Made by a program: the position numbers and the translations under genes. From Blastomonas sp. AAP53 (GTDB taxonomy: Bacteria > Pseudomonadota > Alphaproteobacteria > Sphingomonadales > Sphingomonadaceae), in assembly GCF_000331245.1 (NCBI RefSeq), contig NZ_ANFZ01000008.1:35923-99922 (forward strand): DNA of 64,000 nucleotides, written 5' to 3'. This document shows, in pieces, positions 42,086-51,143 of this stretch (position 1 is its first letter; each line of letters starts with the position of its first letter). The notes under the pieces were generated by a model. That model made no database searches. It saw only the letters and a list, made by a program, of their open reading frames with translations, and was not told where the DNA came from.

Positions 42086-44103
42086 AGGTCGATCCCATCA
42101 CCTGGGTTCATGGCCGCCTGTCGGAAGGGAAGGGTCTGCTGCACAAACTGCCGCGACGTCATCCTTGGGTCTATTGGCAATGCTGCGGCGTTGGCATGCT
42201 CGAATTCCTGCTGCTCGGGCGTTGGTTGTCGTTGGGCTGGCTCGGCCAAAGGCAGTTCGTGCTGATGCCCGCCTTCGTCGTTGCGATCCAGCTTTCGCTC
42301 TGGGTTGGTATCAGGCTTTGCTTCGCACAAGGAACCCTGGCTGGCAGGTTCGGTTGGAGCGGTTTGACAATCGCTTCTTGCTGTCAGCCAGTCGTGACCG
42401 GCCCCCGTATGATGTTCGGCCTTCGCTTCTTGCGGAGGCGCAACAACTCGGGAATGGAGCTTTTCATCACGGTAGTAGCGGGCTTTTCTGGCGCGGACAG
42501 GTTGCAGGCCTGCAACCATGATGATTTCGTCGTCCTCGGGTAGCTGCATGATTTCGCCAGGGGTGAGCAGGGCTCGGGCCGTGTCGGTGCGTGATACCAT
42601 CAGGTGACCGAGCCAGGGTGCAAGCCGGTGCCCAGCGTAATTCTTCATGGTTCGAAGTTCGGTCGCGGTTCCCAGCGAGTCCGACACACGTTTAGCGGTC
42701 CGTTCGTCATTGGTCGCAAAGCAAACGCGCACATGGCAGTTGTCGAGAATGGCATTATTTTGGCCATAGGCCTTTTCAATCTGGTTGAGCGATTGTGCGA
42801 TCAAGAATGCCTTCAGGCCGTAGCCTGCCATGAAGGCGAGGGCACTTTCGAAAAAATCGAGGCGGCCGAGTGCCGGAAATTCATCCAGCATCAGCAGCAG
42901 TCGCTGTTTTGTGCCTTTGGGATCGAGTTCCTCTGTCAGTCGTCTCCCGACCTGATTAAGAATGAGACGGATCAGCGGCTTGGTGCGGCTGATGTCCGAA
43001 GGTGGAACGACGAGATATAGCGTTGTTGGGCGTTCCGCAGACACGAGGTCGGCTATCCGCCAGTCGCATTGTTGCGTCACTTTTGCGATGATCGGGTCCC
43101 GGTAAAGTCCCAAAAACGACATTGCGGTTGAGAGTACACCTGAGCATTCGTTGTCGGATTTGTTGAGCAATTCCCGAGCCGCGCTGGCAATGACGGGGTG
43201 AACGCCTGCATCGCCTAAGTGACGCGTTGCCATCATGACATTGAGCGTTGCACGGAAGGAGCGCTCCGGATCGGACAGGAACGCCGCAACGCCAGCCAAT
43301 GTCTTGTCCTTTTCAACATAAAGGACGTGGAGGATGGTACCTACAAGCAACGAATGGCTTGTTTTTTCCCAGTGATTGCGTCGTTCGAGAGAGCCTTCCG
43401 GGTCAACGAGCACATCTGCGATGTTCTGGACGTCGCGAACTTCGGCGATACCCCGGCGCACTTCAAGCAACGGGTTGAAGGCGGACGATGCAGCGTTTGT
43501 CGGATCAAACAGGAGCACCCTGCCAAATTTTGAACGGTAGCCTGCCGTGAGGTTCCAGTTTTCGCCCTTGATGTCATGCACGATGGCTGAAGCAGGCCAA
43601 GTCAGCAAAGTCGGCACGACCAGACCGACACCCTTGCCACTGCGTGTAGGAGCAAAGCACAGGACATGCTCAGGTCCGTCGTGGCGCAGATAGTCCCTTC
43701 CAAACCGGCCCAGGATCGTTCCGCGGTCATCAAGCAAATGAGCTGCTGTAATCTCTCGTTTGGTCGCCCAGCGCGCAGATCCGTAAGTTTCTGCGCGCTT
43801 GAGATCACGCGCACGCCATAGCGACATGGCAACTGCAACGACAACTGCTGCGCCCGCGCTGCTGGCAGCGATTGCGCCTGCGGTATCGAAGATGGAAGGG
43901 GCATATGCCTCGAAACTGAACCACCACCAAAATATGGCAAGCGGTGGATAAACAGGCCATCCTAGGATTTCTCCGACCGGCTTCCCCAGTTCGGGCTGAT
44001 ATCCTAGCGCTGAGGCCGTCCACTGCGTCGCCCCCCAGACTCCTGCCAGCACAGTGCAGAAGACAGCAAGGATCTGCCCCCATAAAATTCGGCTTCCAGA
44101 CAT
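42082..44103 (-). CDS. traG: Type IV coupling protein TraG (VirD4-like)
   Basis: 673 residues from the ATG at 44103, with GAGGAG upstream. Two or three N-terminal transmembrane helices (about 8-95) precede the cytoplasmic ATPase: Walker A CFAPTRSGKGVGLVVPTLL, VHDIKGENWNLTAGYRS, Walker B LLLMLDEFPALGR and AQSLNQIEKAYG. The C-terminal ~100 residues are polar and variable. It links the relaxosome to the Trb channel and pumps DNA. An unusual perfect hairpin sequence lies just ahead of its ribosome site. Confidence 0.95.
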   Translation of the reverse strand: MSGSRILWGQILAVFCTVLAGVWGATQWTASALGYQPELGKPVGEILGWPVYPPLAIFWWWFSFEAYAPSIFDTAGAIAASSAGAAVVVAVAMSLWRARDLKRAETYGSARWATKREITAAHLLDDRGTILGRFGRDYLRHDGPEHVLCFAPTRSGKGVGLVVPTLLTWPASAIVHDIKGENWNLTAGYRSKFGRVLLFDPTNAASSAFNPLLEVRRGIAEVRDVQNIADVLVDPEGSLERRNHWEKTSHSLLVGTILHVLYVEKDKTLAGVAAFLSDPERSFRATLNVMMATRHLGDAGVHPVIASAARELLNKSDNECSGVLSTAMSFLGLYRDPIIAKVTQQCDWRIADLVSAERPTTLYLVVPPSDISRTKPLIRLILNQVGRRLTEELDPKGTKQRLLLMLDEFPALGRLDFFESALAFMAGYGLKAFLIAQSLNQIEKAYGQNNAILDNCHVRVCFATNDERTAKRVSDSLGTATELRTMKNYAGHRLAPWLGHLMVSRTDTARALLTPGEIMQLPEDDEIIMVAGLQPVRARKARYYRDEKLHSRVVAPPQEAKAEHHTGAGHDWLTARSDCQTAPTEPASQGSLCEAKPDTNPERKLDRNDEGGHQHELPLAEPAQRQPTPEQQEFEHANAAALPIDPRMTSRQFVQQTLPFRQAAMNPGDGIDL

Positions 44104-44117
44104 TTTTCGGCGCTCCT

Positions 44118-44135
44118 CTTTTGCAAATGCAAAAG
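44118..44135. promoter_or_regulatory. Inverted repeat directly upstream of traG
   Basis: CTTTTGCA and TGCAAAAG flank a two-base centre, with the last base 15 bases from the traG ATG and next to its GAGGAG site. It could be an operator for a transfer repressor, or fold in the message to hide the ribosome site. Confidence 0.6.
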
Positions 44136-44220
44136 ATCGCGAGCGCAAGTTCAAGCAGGCTCAGCGCCGAGGCGTAGGCCAGCGAACAAAAAGCCATCAT
44201 GTGCGAAATTTCCCGATAGC

Positions 44221-44234
44221 CATGCATGTGCATG
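44221..44234. promoter_or_regulatory. Palindrome CATGCA-TG-TGCATG upstream of traG
   Basis: Six-base arms around a two-base centre, about 118 bases ahead of traG. A possible second operator of the transfer operon; the role is inferred from position. Confidence 0.4.
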
Positions 44235-44691
44235 CTGTTTTTGGAGCTGCGATTGGAAAAGGGAGCAGCACTTTCGAGCTCAGCATGGCCGTTGATGGTG
44301 CTGGAATGAGTGCGGGCAGAACGGGAATTGCCGATTTTGGTCCCCCAGCCAATTTGCGTACCGATGCCTTTGATCTTCAGCAGTGTCTGCCGCCAAGCGG
44401 ATGGCAGTCTTTAGCCATTCCGGTACTGTTGCGGCAGCGTCAGCCGGAACAACCTTGATGACGCCTATCGATTTTTGGCTTCTAGCCGCCCTCAAGGCCG
44501 ACAGTGATGCCATGCCGCAGTGAAGTTTGAACGGCGGCAGCGATCTGTGACAGCAAAAATTGACGGCAAGGCGAAGCCTCTGTGGATTTTGCTGGATATG
44601 CCTTGACGAAAAACGCGTTTAGGGTCGAGGCCTGTCGGCAGTGCTGATTCACACAGGGTATCGGGCGCAGGCAAGAGGGCACGGAATTGAA

Positions 44692-45132
44692 ATGGGAAAG
44701 TCTATGTTGGGATCAAGCACGCCAGGCAGTGAGGGCATGCTGAGCAAAAGCAGGACCTGGTCCCACGACGCGTCTAAGGTTGCAGGCATGGAAAAATCTG
44801 TGGGCCGGTTTGACGATTTAGAAGCGCGCATCTGCGAGGCGATCGCCGCGGCCGTTGCAGTGAGGATCAAATACCAGGATGCAGCCCGGCTTGATGGCGA
44901 GCACTGGCGCATCATCGCACCTCTGGCTCTGTACGTCTCAGATAAATCTCGTGTGTGCATGGTGGGTGAAGAGTATAGGGAATTTCACCAAAGCAGTTTG
45001 TTTATAGGTGCCAGAACATTTGAGATTGAAAAAATCGCCGAACTGGAAATAACAGAATTTTCCTGCGTTCCGACTTGGGCGCTGGACTATTCGCAAAAAA
45101 AATTTCGGAACGGAATTTTATGCAGGCGCTGA
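44692..45132 (+). CDS. Small protein with WYL-like pattern, unknown
   Basis: 146 residues from the ATG at 44692; an earlier in-frame start exists but the region is poor. The last ~95 residues run EARICEAIAAAVAVRIKYQ, then RIIAPLALYVSD, then ARTFEIEKIAELEIT. This resembles the core of a WYL ligand-binding domain: helix, Y-box strand, P-x-LY turn and the R-x-F-x-x-x-K-I strand. There is no helix-turn-helix, so it would be a stand-alone sensor or partner of another regulator. It is the only plus-strand gene in the transfer region, which suggests separate regulation. The similarity is read by eye and modest. Confidence 0.55.
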   Translation: MGKSMLGSSTPGSEGMLSKSRTWSHDASKVAGMEKSVGRFDDLEARICEAIAAAVAVRIKYQDAARLDGEHWRIIAPLALYVSDKSRVCMVGEEYREFHQSSLFIGARTFEIEKIAELEITEFSCVPTWALDYSQKKFRNGILCRR

Positions 45133-45563
45133 GATTTTTCTGAAATCTGGAAAGAGTTTCTGAGATCCTGAAGGATTTTTTACGATTGGATCGTTCCTGT
45201 GTTGCCAATTGGCATTGGCCACTGACGTATACACTAGAGGGGGCCGCGGTGCGCATCTGAGCGGTTGCAGGCACGGTTTGCCTGTATAGGTCTTGACCGG
45301 AAAATTGTCCGATTGCACCGTCTACCCTGCTCGTTCAGGGCGATTCTTGTCTCTGTTTAGGCGGCAAGACACCCAGCCAAGGGGGCCCGTTTCCTGCTAG
45401 CAGCGGGCCTTCTTGGCAAAGGGAGCAGCCATTTAAACGCTGGCTTCAGGTCGTGCAGCAGACACATAATGCCTGTGCAGATGGACACATGAGATCACCG
45501 CGCCATGTCGAAAAGCCAGTCCGACTGGAGATCAGGGTAATTTGCCGGGACCACTGACATTGA
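45133..45563. other. 431-base gap next to the relaxase, possible transfer origin region
   Basis: No gene is visible between the small plus-strand gene and the relaxase stop. It is rich in short inverted repeats: GCCAATTGGC at 45204-45213 and the nested repeat at 45384-45409. Origins of transfer usually lie near the relaxase gene, so this gap and the one upstream of traG are the candidates. No nick-site consensus could be matched with confidence. Confidence 0.45.
45384..45409. repeat. Nested inverted repeat in the relaxase-side gap
   Basis: The outer arms GGCCCG (45384-45389) and CGGGCC (45404-45409) enclose the perfect palindrome CTGCTAGCAG. A double hairpin of this kind is a typical element of transfer origins but would also serve as a protein-binding site; no T-run follows in either direction. 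Confidence 0.5.
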
Positions 45564-47303
45564 TTAAAGTCCCAGCGACCGTGAACGGTCGAAATCCCAA
45601 TCGACAAACCCCTTGTCATTCACGATCCCGGAGACGGACTGACCCAATCGTCGTTCGAGTGCCGGTTCCCAGGGCACTAGCTGAAAGCCCAAGCCATTCT
45701 CGACCATGGCAAAACGACCGGAATTTAGCTGAACCTGTTCACGATAAATGCCGGCTATATGGTCGCCTAAGCGGCTCGGGAGCGCCTCAAGACCCGTGAA
45801 TTTCTTGATGGTTTCCGTGGCCTGTCCAATGTCCCTTTGCCTGAGTTCATCCAAGAGCCCAGTGATCACCACAATCTGGCCATTGCACCTGGACGCCAAG
45901 CCTTGTCCTATGAGGTGCGCAGCCCGGTCTGTCAGCGCATTCTGCACGTCTTGCCCAAAGGCGCCGCCCAGGATTTTTGGTTCCGTAGAGACGAGCTGCT
46001 GGTCAAGCCATGTCAGCCCGTTGGCAGTCACCTGCTGTGCAAGCGGCATTTCAGACAGCGTTGTAAGCCTAGGCTGTGCGATCCCATCCTTTGATGACTC
46101 GACCTGGACTATGGCGCCCACCCTCCAGCCGCCGACCGGATCGCTGGTTTGTAAGGTCAGGTGGTGGTTGTTGCCATCCAACCCCTCGATGAGAACAGAT
46201 GATCCGCCAGTGGCATCCGGGAGGGACCGGTGGCGCAACAGTCGGCCAATAACCAACTGTTTGGGAGGCTCATGGTGAGCGTGCAGGGTCGAAAACTCCC
46301 CAAGCTGCGGATGTGTCATAGCCCTGTGCATGGTTTTGATGATGTCACCGCGCATTTCAATGGCCCGCAAGGTTTGCTCGGCGTTGTCGCTTATGACCCA
46401 TCGGCCAGGATCGAGCTCGTTTGCTAGGCCCAAACGTGCCAGTGTGTTGGCTCTGCCCACCAGCATGGCCTGATGCCGTAGATCGGACTTCGGGTCGTGG
46501 CGAAGGTCAATAATCCCGATGTGTTCCTGGATTTGCGCAAGCTCACTGTCGAGGCCAGTCCAGCGTTCAGCCGAGACTTCGCGCTGGGTTGCAGCGTGAA
46601 GTTCCCTCTCGTTTCGTATTCCAAGTTCAACCGTCACCCGTTCCTCAGCCCGATGACGTAGCCCGTGTCGAATGTAATCTCGATCAATGACGAGATCCTC
46701 ACCGGAAAATGTCTTCCCGCGAACGAGTATATGGATGTGCGGATTGTCGGTGTTCCAATGCTCTGCGGCGACCCAATCTAGGCGGCTTGCCATGTCCTTG
46801 GCCATATCGTCCATCAACTCTCGCGTGAACGTCTTTAGATCTGACAGGTCATATGAGTCCTCTGGCGAGACAATGAATCGGAAATGATGGCGGTCACGGT
46901 CACAACGCGCTGCAAAGCTGTCGCCATCTGAATGATCATGTTCCGCGTCAAAGAGCTCACCGCGCTGCTTGTCTCGGGTCACGCCGTCTCGTTGCAGGTA
47001 AGCGATATGGCGCGCGATCGGCGCAGTTGCGAGCCTGCCGCCTGAATGCCTTACTACACGAGCCTTTATGACCACCCTTCTGCTTTCTGGGGACCTTTGG
47101 GCTCTTAGAGCCATGTCGCGGCCACGACCATGGCGTCCAGTTCCTGATGCCCGGCTCTGCTTGGACGCAACAGGCGATGCGCCCGCGCGCTTCGAGGCTT
47201 TGAGAACCTGCACCACGAGCGAGCCGGCGATCGATGACGGCAGTTTGTGCCGGTCACGACCTGGCTGCATTTCGATGTCGAACTCGTTTTCCCTGCTTGT
47301 CAT
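45564..47303 (-). CDS. Relaxase/mobilisation nuclease with DUF3363 domain (VirD2-like)
   Basis: A 579-residue relaxase. The N-terminal nuclease domain shows IARHIAYLQRDGVTRDK, then HHFRFIVSPEDSYDLSDLKTFTRELMDDMAKD, and the metal-binding HUH motif in NTDNPHIHILVRG. A C-terminal DUF3363 domain (about 290-579) carries the pattern VIGRLLRHRSLPDATGGSSVLIEG. The enzyme nicks the transfer origin and stays bound to the 5' end of the transferred strand. The start at 47303 has no strong ribosome site. It is separated from traG by about 1.5 kb with a plus-strand gene in between. Confidence 0.93.
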   Translation of the reverse strand: MTSRENEFDIEMQPGRDRHKLPSSIAGSLVVQVLKASKRAGASPVASKQSRASGTGRHGRGRDMALRAQRSPESRRVVIKARVVRHSGGRLATAPIARHIAYLQRDGVTRDKQRGELFDAEHDHSDGDSFAARCDRDRHHFRFIVSPEDSYDLSDLKTFTRELMDDMAKDMASRLDWVAAEHWNTDNPHIHILVRGKTFSGEDLVIDRDYIRHGLRHRAEERVTVELGIRNERELHAATQREVSAERWTGLDSELAQIQEHIGIIDLRHDPKSDLRHQAMLVGRANTLARLGLANELDPGRWVISDNAEQTLRAIEMRGDIIKTMHRAMTHPQLGEFSTLHAHHEPPKQLVIGRLLRHRSLPDATGGSSVLIEGLDGNNHHLTLQTSDPVGGWRVGAIVQVESSKDGIAQPRLTTLSEMPLAQQVTANGLTWLDQQLVSTEPKILGGAFGQDVQNALTDRAAHLIGQGLASRCNGQIVVITGLLDELRQRDIGQATETIKKFTGLEALPSRLGDHIAGIYREQVQLNSGRFAMVENGLGFQLVPWEPALERRLGQSVSGIVNDKGFVDWDFDRSRSLGL

Positions 47304-47538
47304 TCTATTAGGCTCGACGGCGTCCAGGAGAGCCGTTTACCGACGGTTACAGGCAAAGGCGACAGCCCAGGCGCGATTGCGACGTCGCATATTTTCAAGT
47401 CAAGACGATGACTTACCGGCTGAGTGACGTCTCCTCTTTTATCTCGCCATACCTTCCGCTGTTTTTCCGAACTTAGCTCCATCCAGCTCCACGCCTTGCT
47501 ACGGGCCGCTGTTGTACGATAGTGCACCGGTCGCCGCA

Positions 47539-48231
47539 TCAACGTGCAATTTCGGTGCGAGTGATTGCAAATAGCCTGTCGGTCGGTTGCAGCGGGGCTG
47601 GTATTTGACGGCTGTTCTGCATAGCCGGAGGTCTTTCGTCGGTTTTGGCCCCTGCGAACGGACGCGTTGGAAAAAGCATGGAACTGGTCCAGTTCTGAGC
47701 CAACTGAGGCCCGATCGGCTTGAAGGGGATGCTTCCAGAGCGCTCCAGTTCAGCGGTTATTACAGCGACATAGGCGCGTGTTTCTGCAGGCAATGGTCGA
47801 CCTTTGTCGCGCCATTGGCGGTACCGCCCCGGACCGGCATTATACGCTGCAAGAAAGCCATCGGGTCCGAAGAGATCAAACATTTCTCGCAGGTAAGACG
47901 CCCCCGCCAGTATGTTGTCGCGTGGATTGAAGGGGTCGTTGCCCAGCGCAAATCGCCTGCGCTGCCTCTCCCACGTTGCAGGCATGACCTGCATCAGGCC
48001 CATCGCACCGGCAGACGAAACGGCTGTTACTTTTCCTGCGCTTTCTCGTCTAATGACTGCGTGCAACCATTGCTCAGGTAGACCGAAAGCCAGCGAGGCC
48101 TCCCGCACATGAGCATCAATATCGACAACGATCGCCTGGCCGGAAGGCAGAGCAGATTCTGCTGACAGGGCAACCGGTGCTGTTGCTAGTAGTGCCAGAG
48201 TCATGCTGCCAAGCCACTTTGCCAGGGTCAT
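47539..48231 (-). CDS. Lytic transglycosylase of the transfer region (VirB1-like)
   Basis: A 230-residue protein with a signal peptide (about 1-23) and an SLT-type domain: EQWLHAVIRRESAGKVTAVSSAGAMGLMQVMPATW with the catalytic Glu in RRES. These are followed by FNPRDNILAGASYLREMFDLFG and LAAYNAGPGRY. It opens the peptidoglycan for assembly of the mating channel. It follows the TraF-type peptidase by three bases and is co-transcribed with it and DUF2840. Confidence 0.94.
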   Translation of the reverse strand: MTLAKWLGSMTLALLATAPVALSAESALPSGQAIVVDIDAHVREASLAFGLPEQWLHAVIRRESAGKVTAVSSAGAMGLMQVMPATWERQRRRFALGNDPFNPRDNILAGASYLREMFDLFGPDGFLAAYNAGPGRYRQWRDKGRPLPAETRAYVAVITAELERSGSIPFKPIGPQLAQNWTSSMLFPTRPFAGAKTDERPPAMQNSRQIPAPLQPTDRLFAITRTEIAR

Positions 48232-48234
48232 CTT

Positions 48235-48807
48235 TCAATCCTCCGTCGGGATCATCCAGCCGTTTCTGCCCATTTGATCGGCAGGGGCAGCTGCTATTGG
48301 AGCGTGTTTCTGCGTCCATATCGGGACCGCGCGACCGAGAATGGCTTCGCCTGGGAGCGCACCGAAGTACCGACCGTCGAGACTGTCGGCCCGGTCTGGA
48401 TTGAGGGCAAAGAACTCGTTCTTGCGAAGCGTCCGGCAACCACTCCAAACTGGAAGCGAACGACCCAGCCGGTCACGCGAGCGAGCAAGCGCTACCAGTT
48501 TGTTATCGAGCGTGATGCCATGACGGAAACGACAGATCTGCTGGCCTTGAACTGCGGCCACGCGCTTGAGCAGCGGCAAACCGTTGGGCAGATAGCCACG
48601 CTGTGACAGCCATCTGCGCATCGCGGGTGGCGGAGCGATGGCGATGTAGTCGCCGACCACTATGCGTTTGCCATGATGCAGCCTGTACAGCCCGGTGGGA
48701 ACAGACGCAGTCACATTCCAGATCAAAAGTTTGCGCTCCGGCAGTGCAAGGGAAGCCATTACCAGAACGCAGGCGGTTACAGCTGCAATGGACGCGATGC
48801 GTGTCAT
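48235..48807 (-). CDS. traF: TraF-type S26 signal peptidase
   Basis: A 190-residue membrane-anchored S26 peptidase. An N-terminal membrane helix precedes the Ser nucleophile in NVTASVPTGLYRL, the general-base Lys in LLKRVAAVQGQQICR and the late GYLP/FFALNPDRADSLDGRYFGALP block. The class processes and cyclises the TrbC pilin in RP4-like systems. It overlaps the DUF2840 stop (ATGA) and precedes the transglycosylase. Confidence 0.93.
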   Translation of the reverse strand: MTRIASIAAVTACVLVMASLALPERKLLIWNVTASVPTGLYRLHHGKRIVVGDYIAIAPPPAMRRWLSQRGYLPNGLPLLKRVAAVQGQQICRFRHGITLDNKLVALARSRDRLGRSLPVWSGCRTLRKNEFFALNPDRADSLDGRYFGALPGEAILGRAVPIWTQKHAPIAAAPADQMGRNGWMIPTED

Positions 48808-49322
48808 GCAGCCGGATCTTTCGAGTTATGTGGACCTGCCTTGGGGATCAATCTGTCGATTTCGCCCCAGAAGTCAGACGAAAGATCGCATGGATCGATG
48901 CCAAGTGCTTCGAGCGCATCGATCAGACCCAAGACATGGCGGACCCTTCTCCAGCCTGAGACCGACAGCAGAATAACGGCCGCTGACTGCAGGTCGGCAA
49001 GCGCAGAACCTGTTGCACCGGCGTGGCACGCCTGCACGACATTGAAGTTGGGAGGTGCGCTTCCCAGTGCTTTTGTCATCGACTGCGCAAAGCCCAGGAT
49101 TTGCCCAGGAGCATAGCATTCGGTGAGGGGCTCGGTGCGATTGCGGATCCTGAAGGCCGGCCTGCCAAAGCGGATCCACAGTTCTCGTGAATTGCGACCG
49201 CTATGAAGTTGGATCCCCAAAAAGGTGGAGGTGCCCGCATCGACCGTCACGTCATCCGGTTGCAAATGCGATGCTCCCTGCACCCCCTGCGCACAGCCGT
49301 CCGGCGATGGTTCATGTTGCAT
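48804..49322 (-). CDS. DUF2840 protein
   Basis: A 172-residue protein. The core RELWIRFGRPAFRIRNRTEPLTECYAPGQILGFAQ and the end VSGWRRVRHVLGLIDALEALGIDPCDL match the DUF2840 family, which sits between parA and traF in proteobacterial conjugative elements. Function is unknown. The first ~45 residues are unlike the family and the start could lie further in. In most elements of this kind repA and parA lie immediately upstream; here the next gene is the AlpA-like protein only 168 bases away. Confidence 0.85.
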   Translation of the reverse strand: MQHEPSPDGCAQGVQGASHLQPDDVTVDAGTSTFLGIQLHSGRNSRELWIRFGRPAFRIRNRTEPLTECYAPGQILGFAQSMTKALGSAPPNFNVVQACHAGATGSALADLQSAAVILLSVSGWRRVRHVLGLIDALEALGIDPCDLSSDFWGEIDRLIPKAGPHNSKDPAA

Positions 49323-49490
49323 GACGGTGTATCCCTCATGGCTGCAGGCTCGTGGGCGCGCAGAAGGCGTGCCGGCACAGAGCGGCGATTTCAGGCGGAT
49401 ATGACCATGTTCACAGTGGAGCTGGCACCCTGGCAGAGCCTGCCGGATCAGGTGTTGGCTGCATCGCCTGGAGACAGGTGGAGATTGCGG

Positions 49491-49763
49491 TCAACGCCGA
49501 ACCGGCGGTGTATAGCCATCTACTCGTTTGGCTGGGTTTACCGTGCCCTTGCCGGGATCGCTTGTCGAATGGCGAAGACCCTTTTCGGCCCACGCATCAA
49601 GGTCGCTGATGGCATAGACAATTCGTCCGCCAAGTTTGCGATAAACCGGGCCTGTGCCATAGCAGCGATGTTTTTCGAGGGTGCGCGCGGACAAGCCGAG
49701 ATGAACGGCGGCGTCGGGCGTTCTGAGAAAGCGGGCAATGACAGGTGTTGGAACGGCATTCAT
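49491..49763 (-). CDS. AlpA-like helix-turn-helix protein
   Basis: 90 residues from the ATG at 49763, with GGAG at seven bases. The product is a MerR/AlpA-like DNA-binding protein (RFLRTPDAAVHLGLSARTLEKHRCYGTGPVYRKLGGRIVYAISDLDAWAEKG), as found in conjugative elements and prophages. It is probably an excisionase-type or regulatory protein. It sits between DUF2840 and the broken DUF6499/DUF2285 gene. Confidence 0.88.
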   Translation of the reverse strand: MNAVPTPVIARFLRTPDAAVHLGLSARTLEKHRCYGTGPVYRKLGGRIVYAISDLDAWAEKGLRHSTSDPGKGTVNPAKRVDGYTPPVRR

Positions 49764-49895
49764 GGCTATGCTCCGGTCATGACAGAAACCAACGGCGAAC
49801 GACCGCAGGTGATTTCCATCCATGGCGCATGGTCAAAGTGCGAAGGGAGTGACATCCAGCAGGCAGGGCAGATGGTCACCCCGTGTGCGTTGGAT

Positions 49896-50658
49896 TCAAC
49901 AGCGGCAAAGGAGGTGGCGATAGCCGCCATTTTTCAGCGCCCTGGCCTTGCTGATCAGGCGCCAGCAGTGTCTGTGCTCGGACGAACCCTTCCAAGTGGC
50001 CCCAGATAGGGGGTGATGGCGCGGAAACACGATTCGATAAGCGATGTCTCTGCTCGTTGCCCCGGCAGCCAGAGCGTCCTCGATCAGGAGCAGGCGAATG
50101 AGGTAGGCACGCTGGTATTCACCAGGGGCAAACAGTGCAGCGTGGCGCGCGTCGAGGTGTTGGCATGCGTTGGCATAAGCCGCAGCGGCACGGGTACGGA
50201 TCCCCAGCAGGCGATCGTTGGCAAGAATAATGATTTCGGAAGCGCTGTCTTGCGTGAAACAGACGCTCAGTCGCAGCCGCTGCTCTTTGCGGGTCAGGAC
50301 CAGATGGTGAAATCGGCCGGACACATGGTCAGTCGCCACGCAAAATCCTGAGGGTGCTAAATTTACAATGTCTGTTTGCGCCGTCTGGAGCCTGATCACT
50401 TGCGGCGACCAGCTGGGTAGCCATAATGCGGGCGCGTGTCGCGGCGATGCACGAGGGTCGAAAGGGCCAGGAAAGCCCCCATCGCCCGGCCAGGCCCTCC
50501 CTCGTTGCAGTCTCGGTCGGGGCTTTGGTTTTGGCTGTTCGATCAAACTCAGCGCGGTAGTCTGTGTTGCGTCGCAAAAACTCCTGAGCAAAATCGGCAA
50601 AGTCATGCGCGGCGTAAGCCGACGCCTCAATAGCCAATCTTGTGCTGTCGTTTTCCAT
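49896..50658 (-). pseudogene. DUF6499-DUF2285 regulator broken by a frameshift
   Basis: Two adjacent frames together make one protein of about 250 residues. From the ATG at 50658 one frame gives FAQEFLRRNTDYRAEFD and GLAGRWGLSWPF (DUF6499). The next frame then continues PFDPRASPRHAPALWLPSWSPQVIRL to the DUF2285 end (YQRAYLIRLLLIEDALAAGATSRDIAYRIVFP) with its stop at 49896. The switch lies at about 50460-50472, in a run of G and A. In related elements this is one intact gene, thought to be a regulator. The break may be a true mutation or a sequencing error in that run. Confidence 0.8.
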
Positions 50659-50822
50659 CTACGTATGATGGGGTCAGGGTGGCGATGACCAGAAGTGCAG
50701 TTCCTGGCACGAGTGTCGTACCCTATTGGGTATAAGTCTGAGGCAAACGTGGCCCTGTTGCCTTTCGCCGCCATTGACCGGCTCCCAACCGGTGTTCGCC
50801 GGGTGGGAACCGATCGATGTCG

Positions 50823-51143
50823 TCAGCCCTGACTGGAACGGCGAACGCGGGACCAGATCAGCGAGTGAGATTTTGCGTCATCGCCTTCGAAAAGGTTTGC
50901 AAAAACAGGTGCCAGGAAACTGGGGTCATCGAGCTTAACCGACAGATAGGCCCGGCCTTCGTTCGACTGCTTTGTCCATGCCGCACCGATCTCCGTCTGG
51001 CCGCAGAAGACCCGGTGCGTGGGACCATTCTGGTTCGAGCTGTCTTCCGGGATGATTCGGACGTTTTTCAGGTGAAGAGCCAACGTCGCGATTTCGCCTT
51101 TGAATTCGTTGCCGTTGCTGGTGAAAGTTCCGATTACCGCCAT
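50823..51143 (-). CDS. DUF736 protein
   Basis: A 106-residue protein with AAGGAA ahead of its ATG. The pattern MAVIGTFTSNGNEFKGEIATL, then LSVKLDDPSF and FANLFEGDD, is that of DUF736, small cytoplasmic proteins carried by proteobacterial plasmids and ICEs. Function is unknown. It is usually found close to the DUF2285 gene, as here. Confidence 0.93.
   Translation of the reverse strand: MAVIGTFTSNGNEFKGEIATLALHLKNVRIIPEDSSNQNGPTHRVFCGQTEIGAAWTKQSNEGRAYLSVKLDDPSFLAPVFANLFEGDDAKSHSLIWSRVRRSSQG

Larger units (their letters stand above)
44104..44691. other. 588-base regulatory region upstream of traG
   Basis: No convincing gene. It contains two short palindromes (44118-44135 and 44221-44234) on the traG side and the start region of the divergent small gene at 44692. 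A short minus-strand frame (44280-44513) has no family or ribosome site. The region probably holds the traG-trb promoter and could include part of the transfer origin. Confidence 0.5.

Noticed and set aside
45160..45190. GATCCTGA as an IncP-like nick site
   Set aside because: It fits the IncP core only partly (the base after the nick is wrong) and no adjacent relaxase-binding repeat is present.
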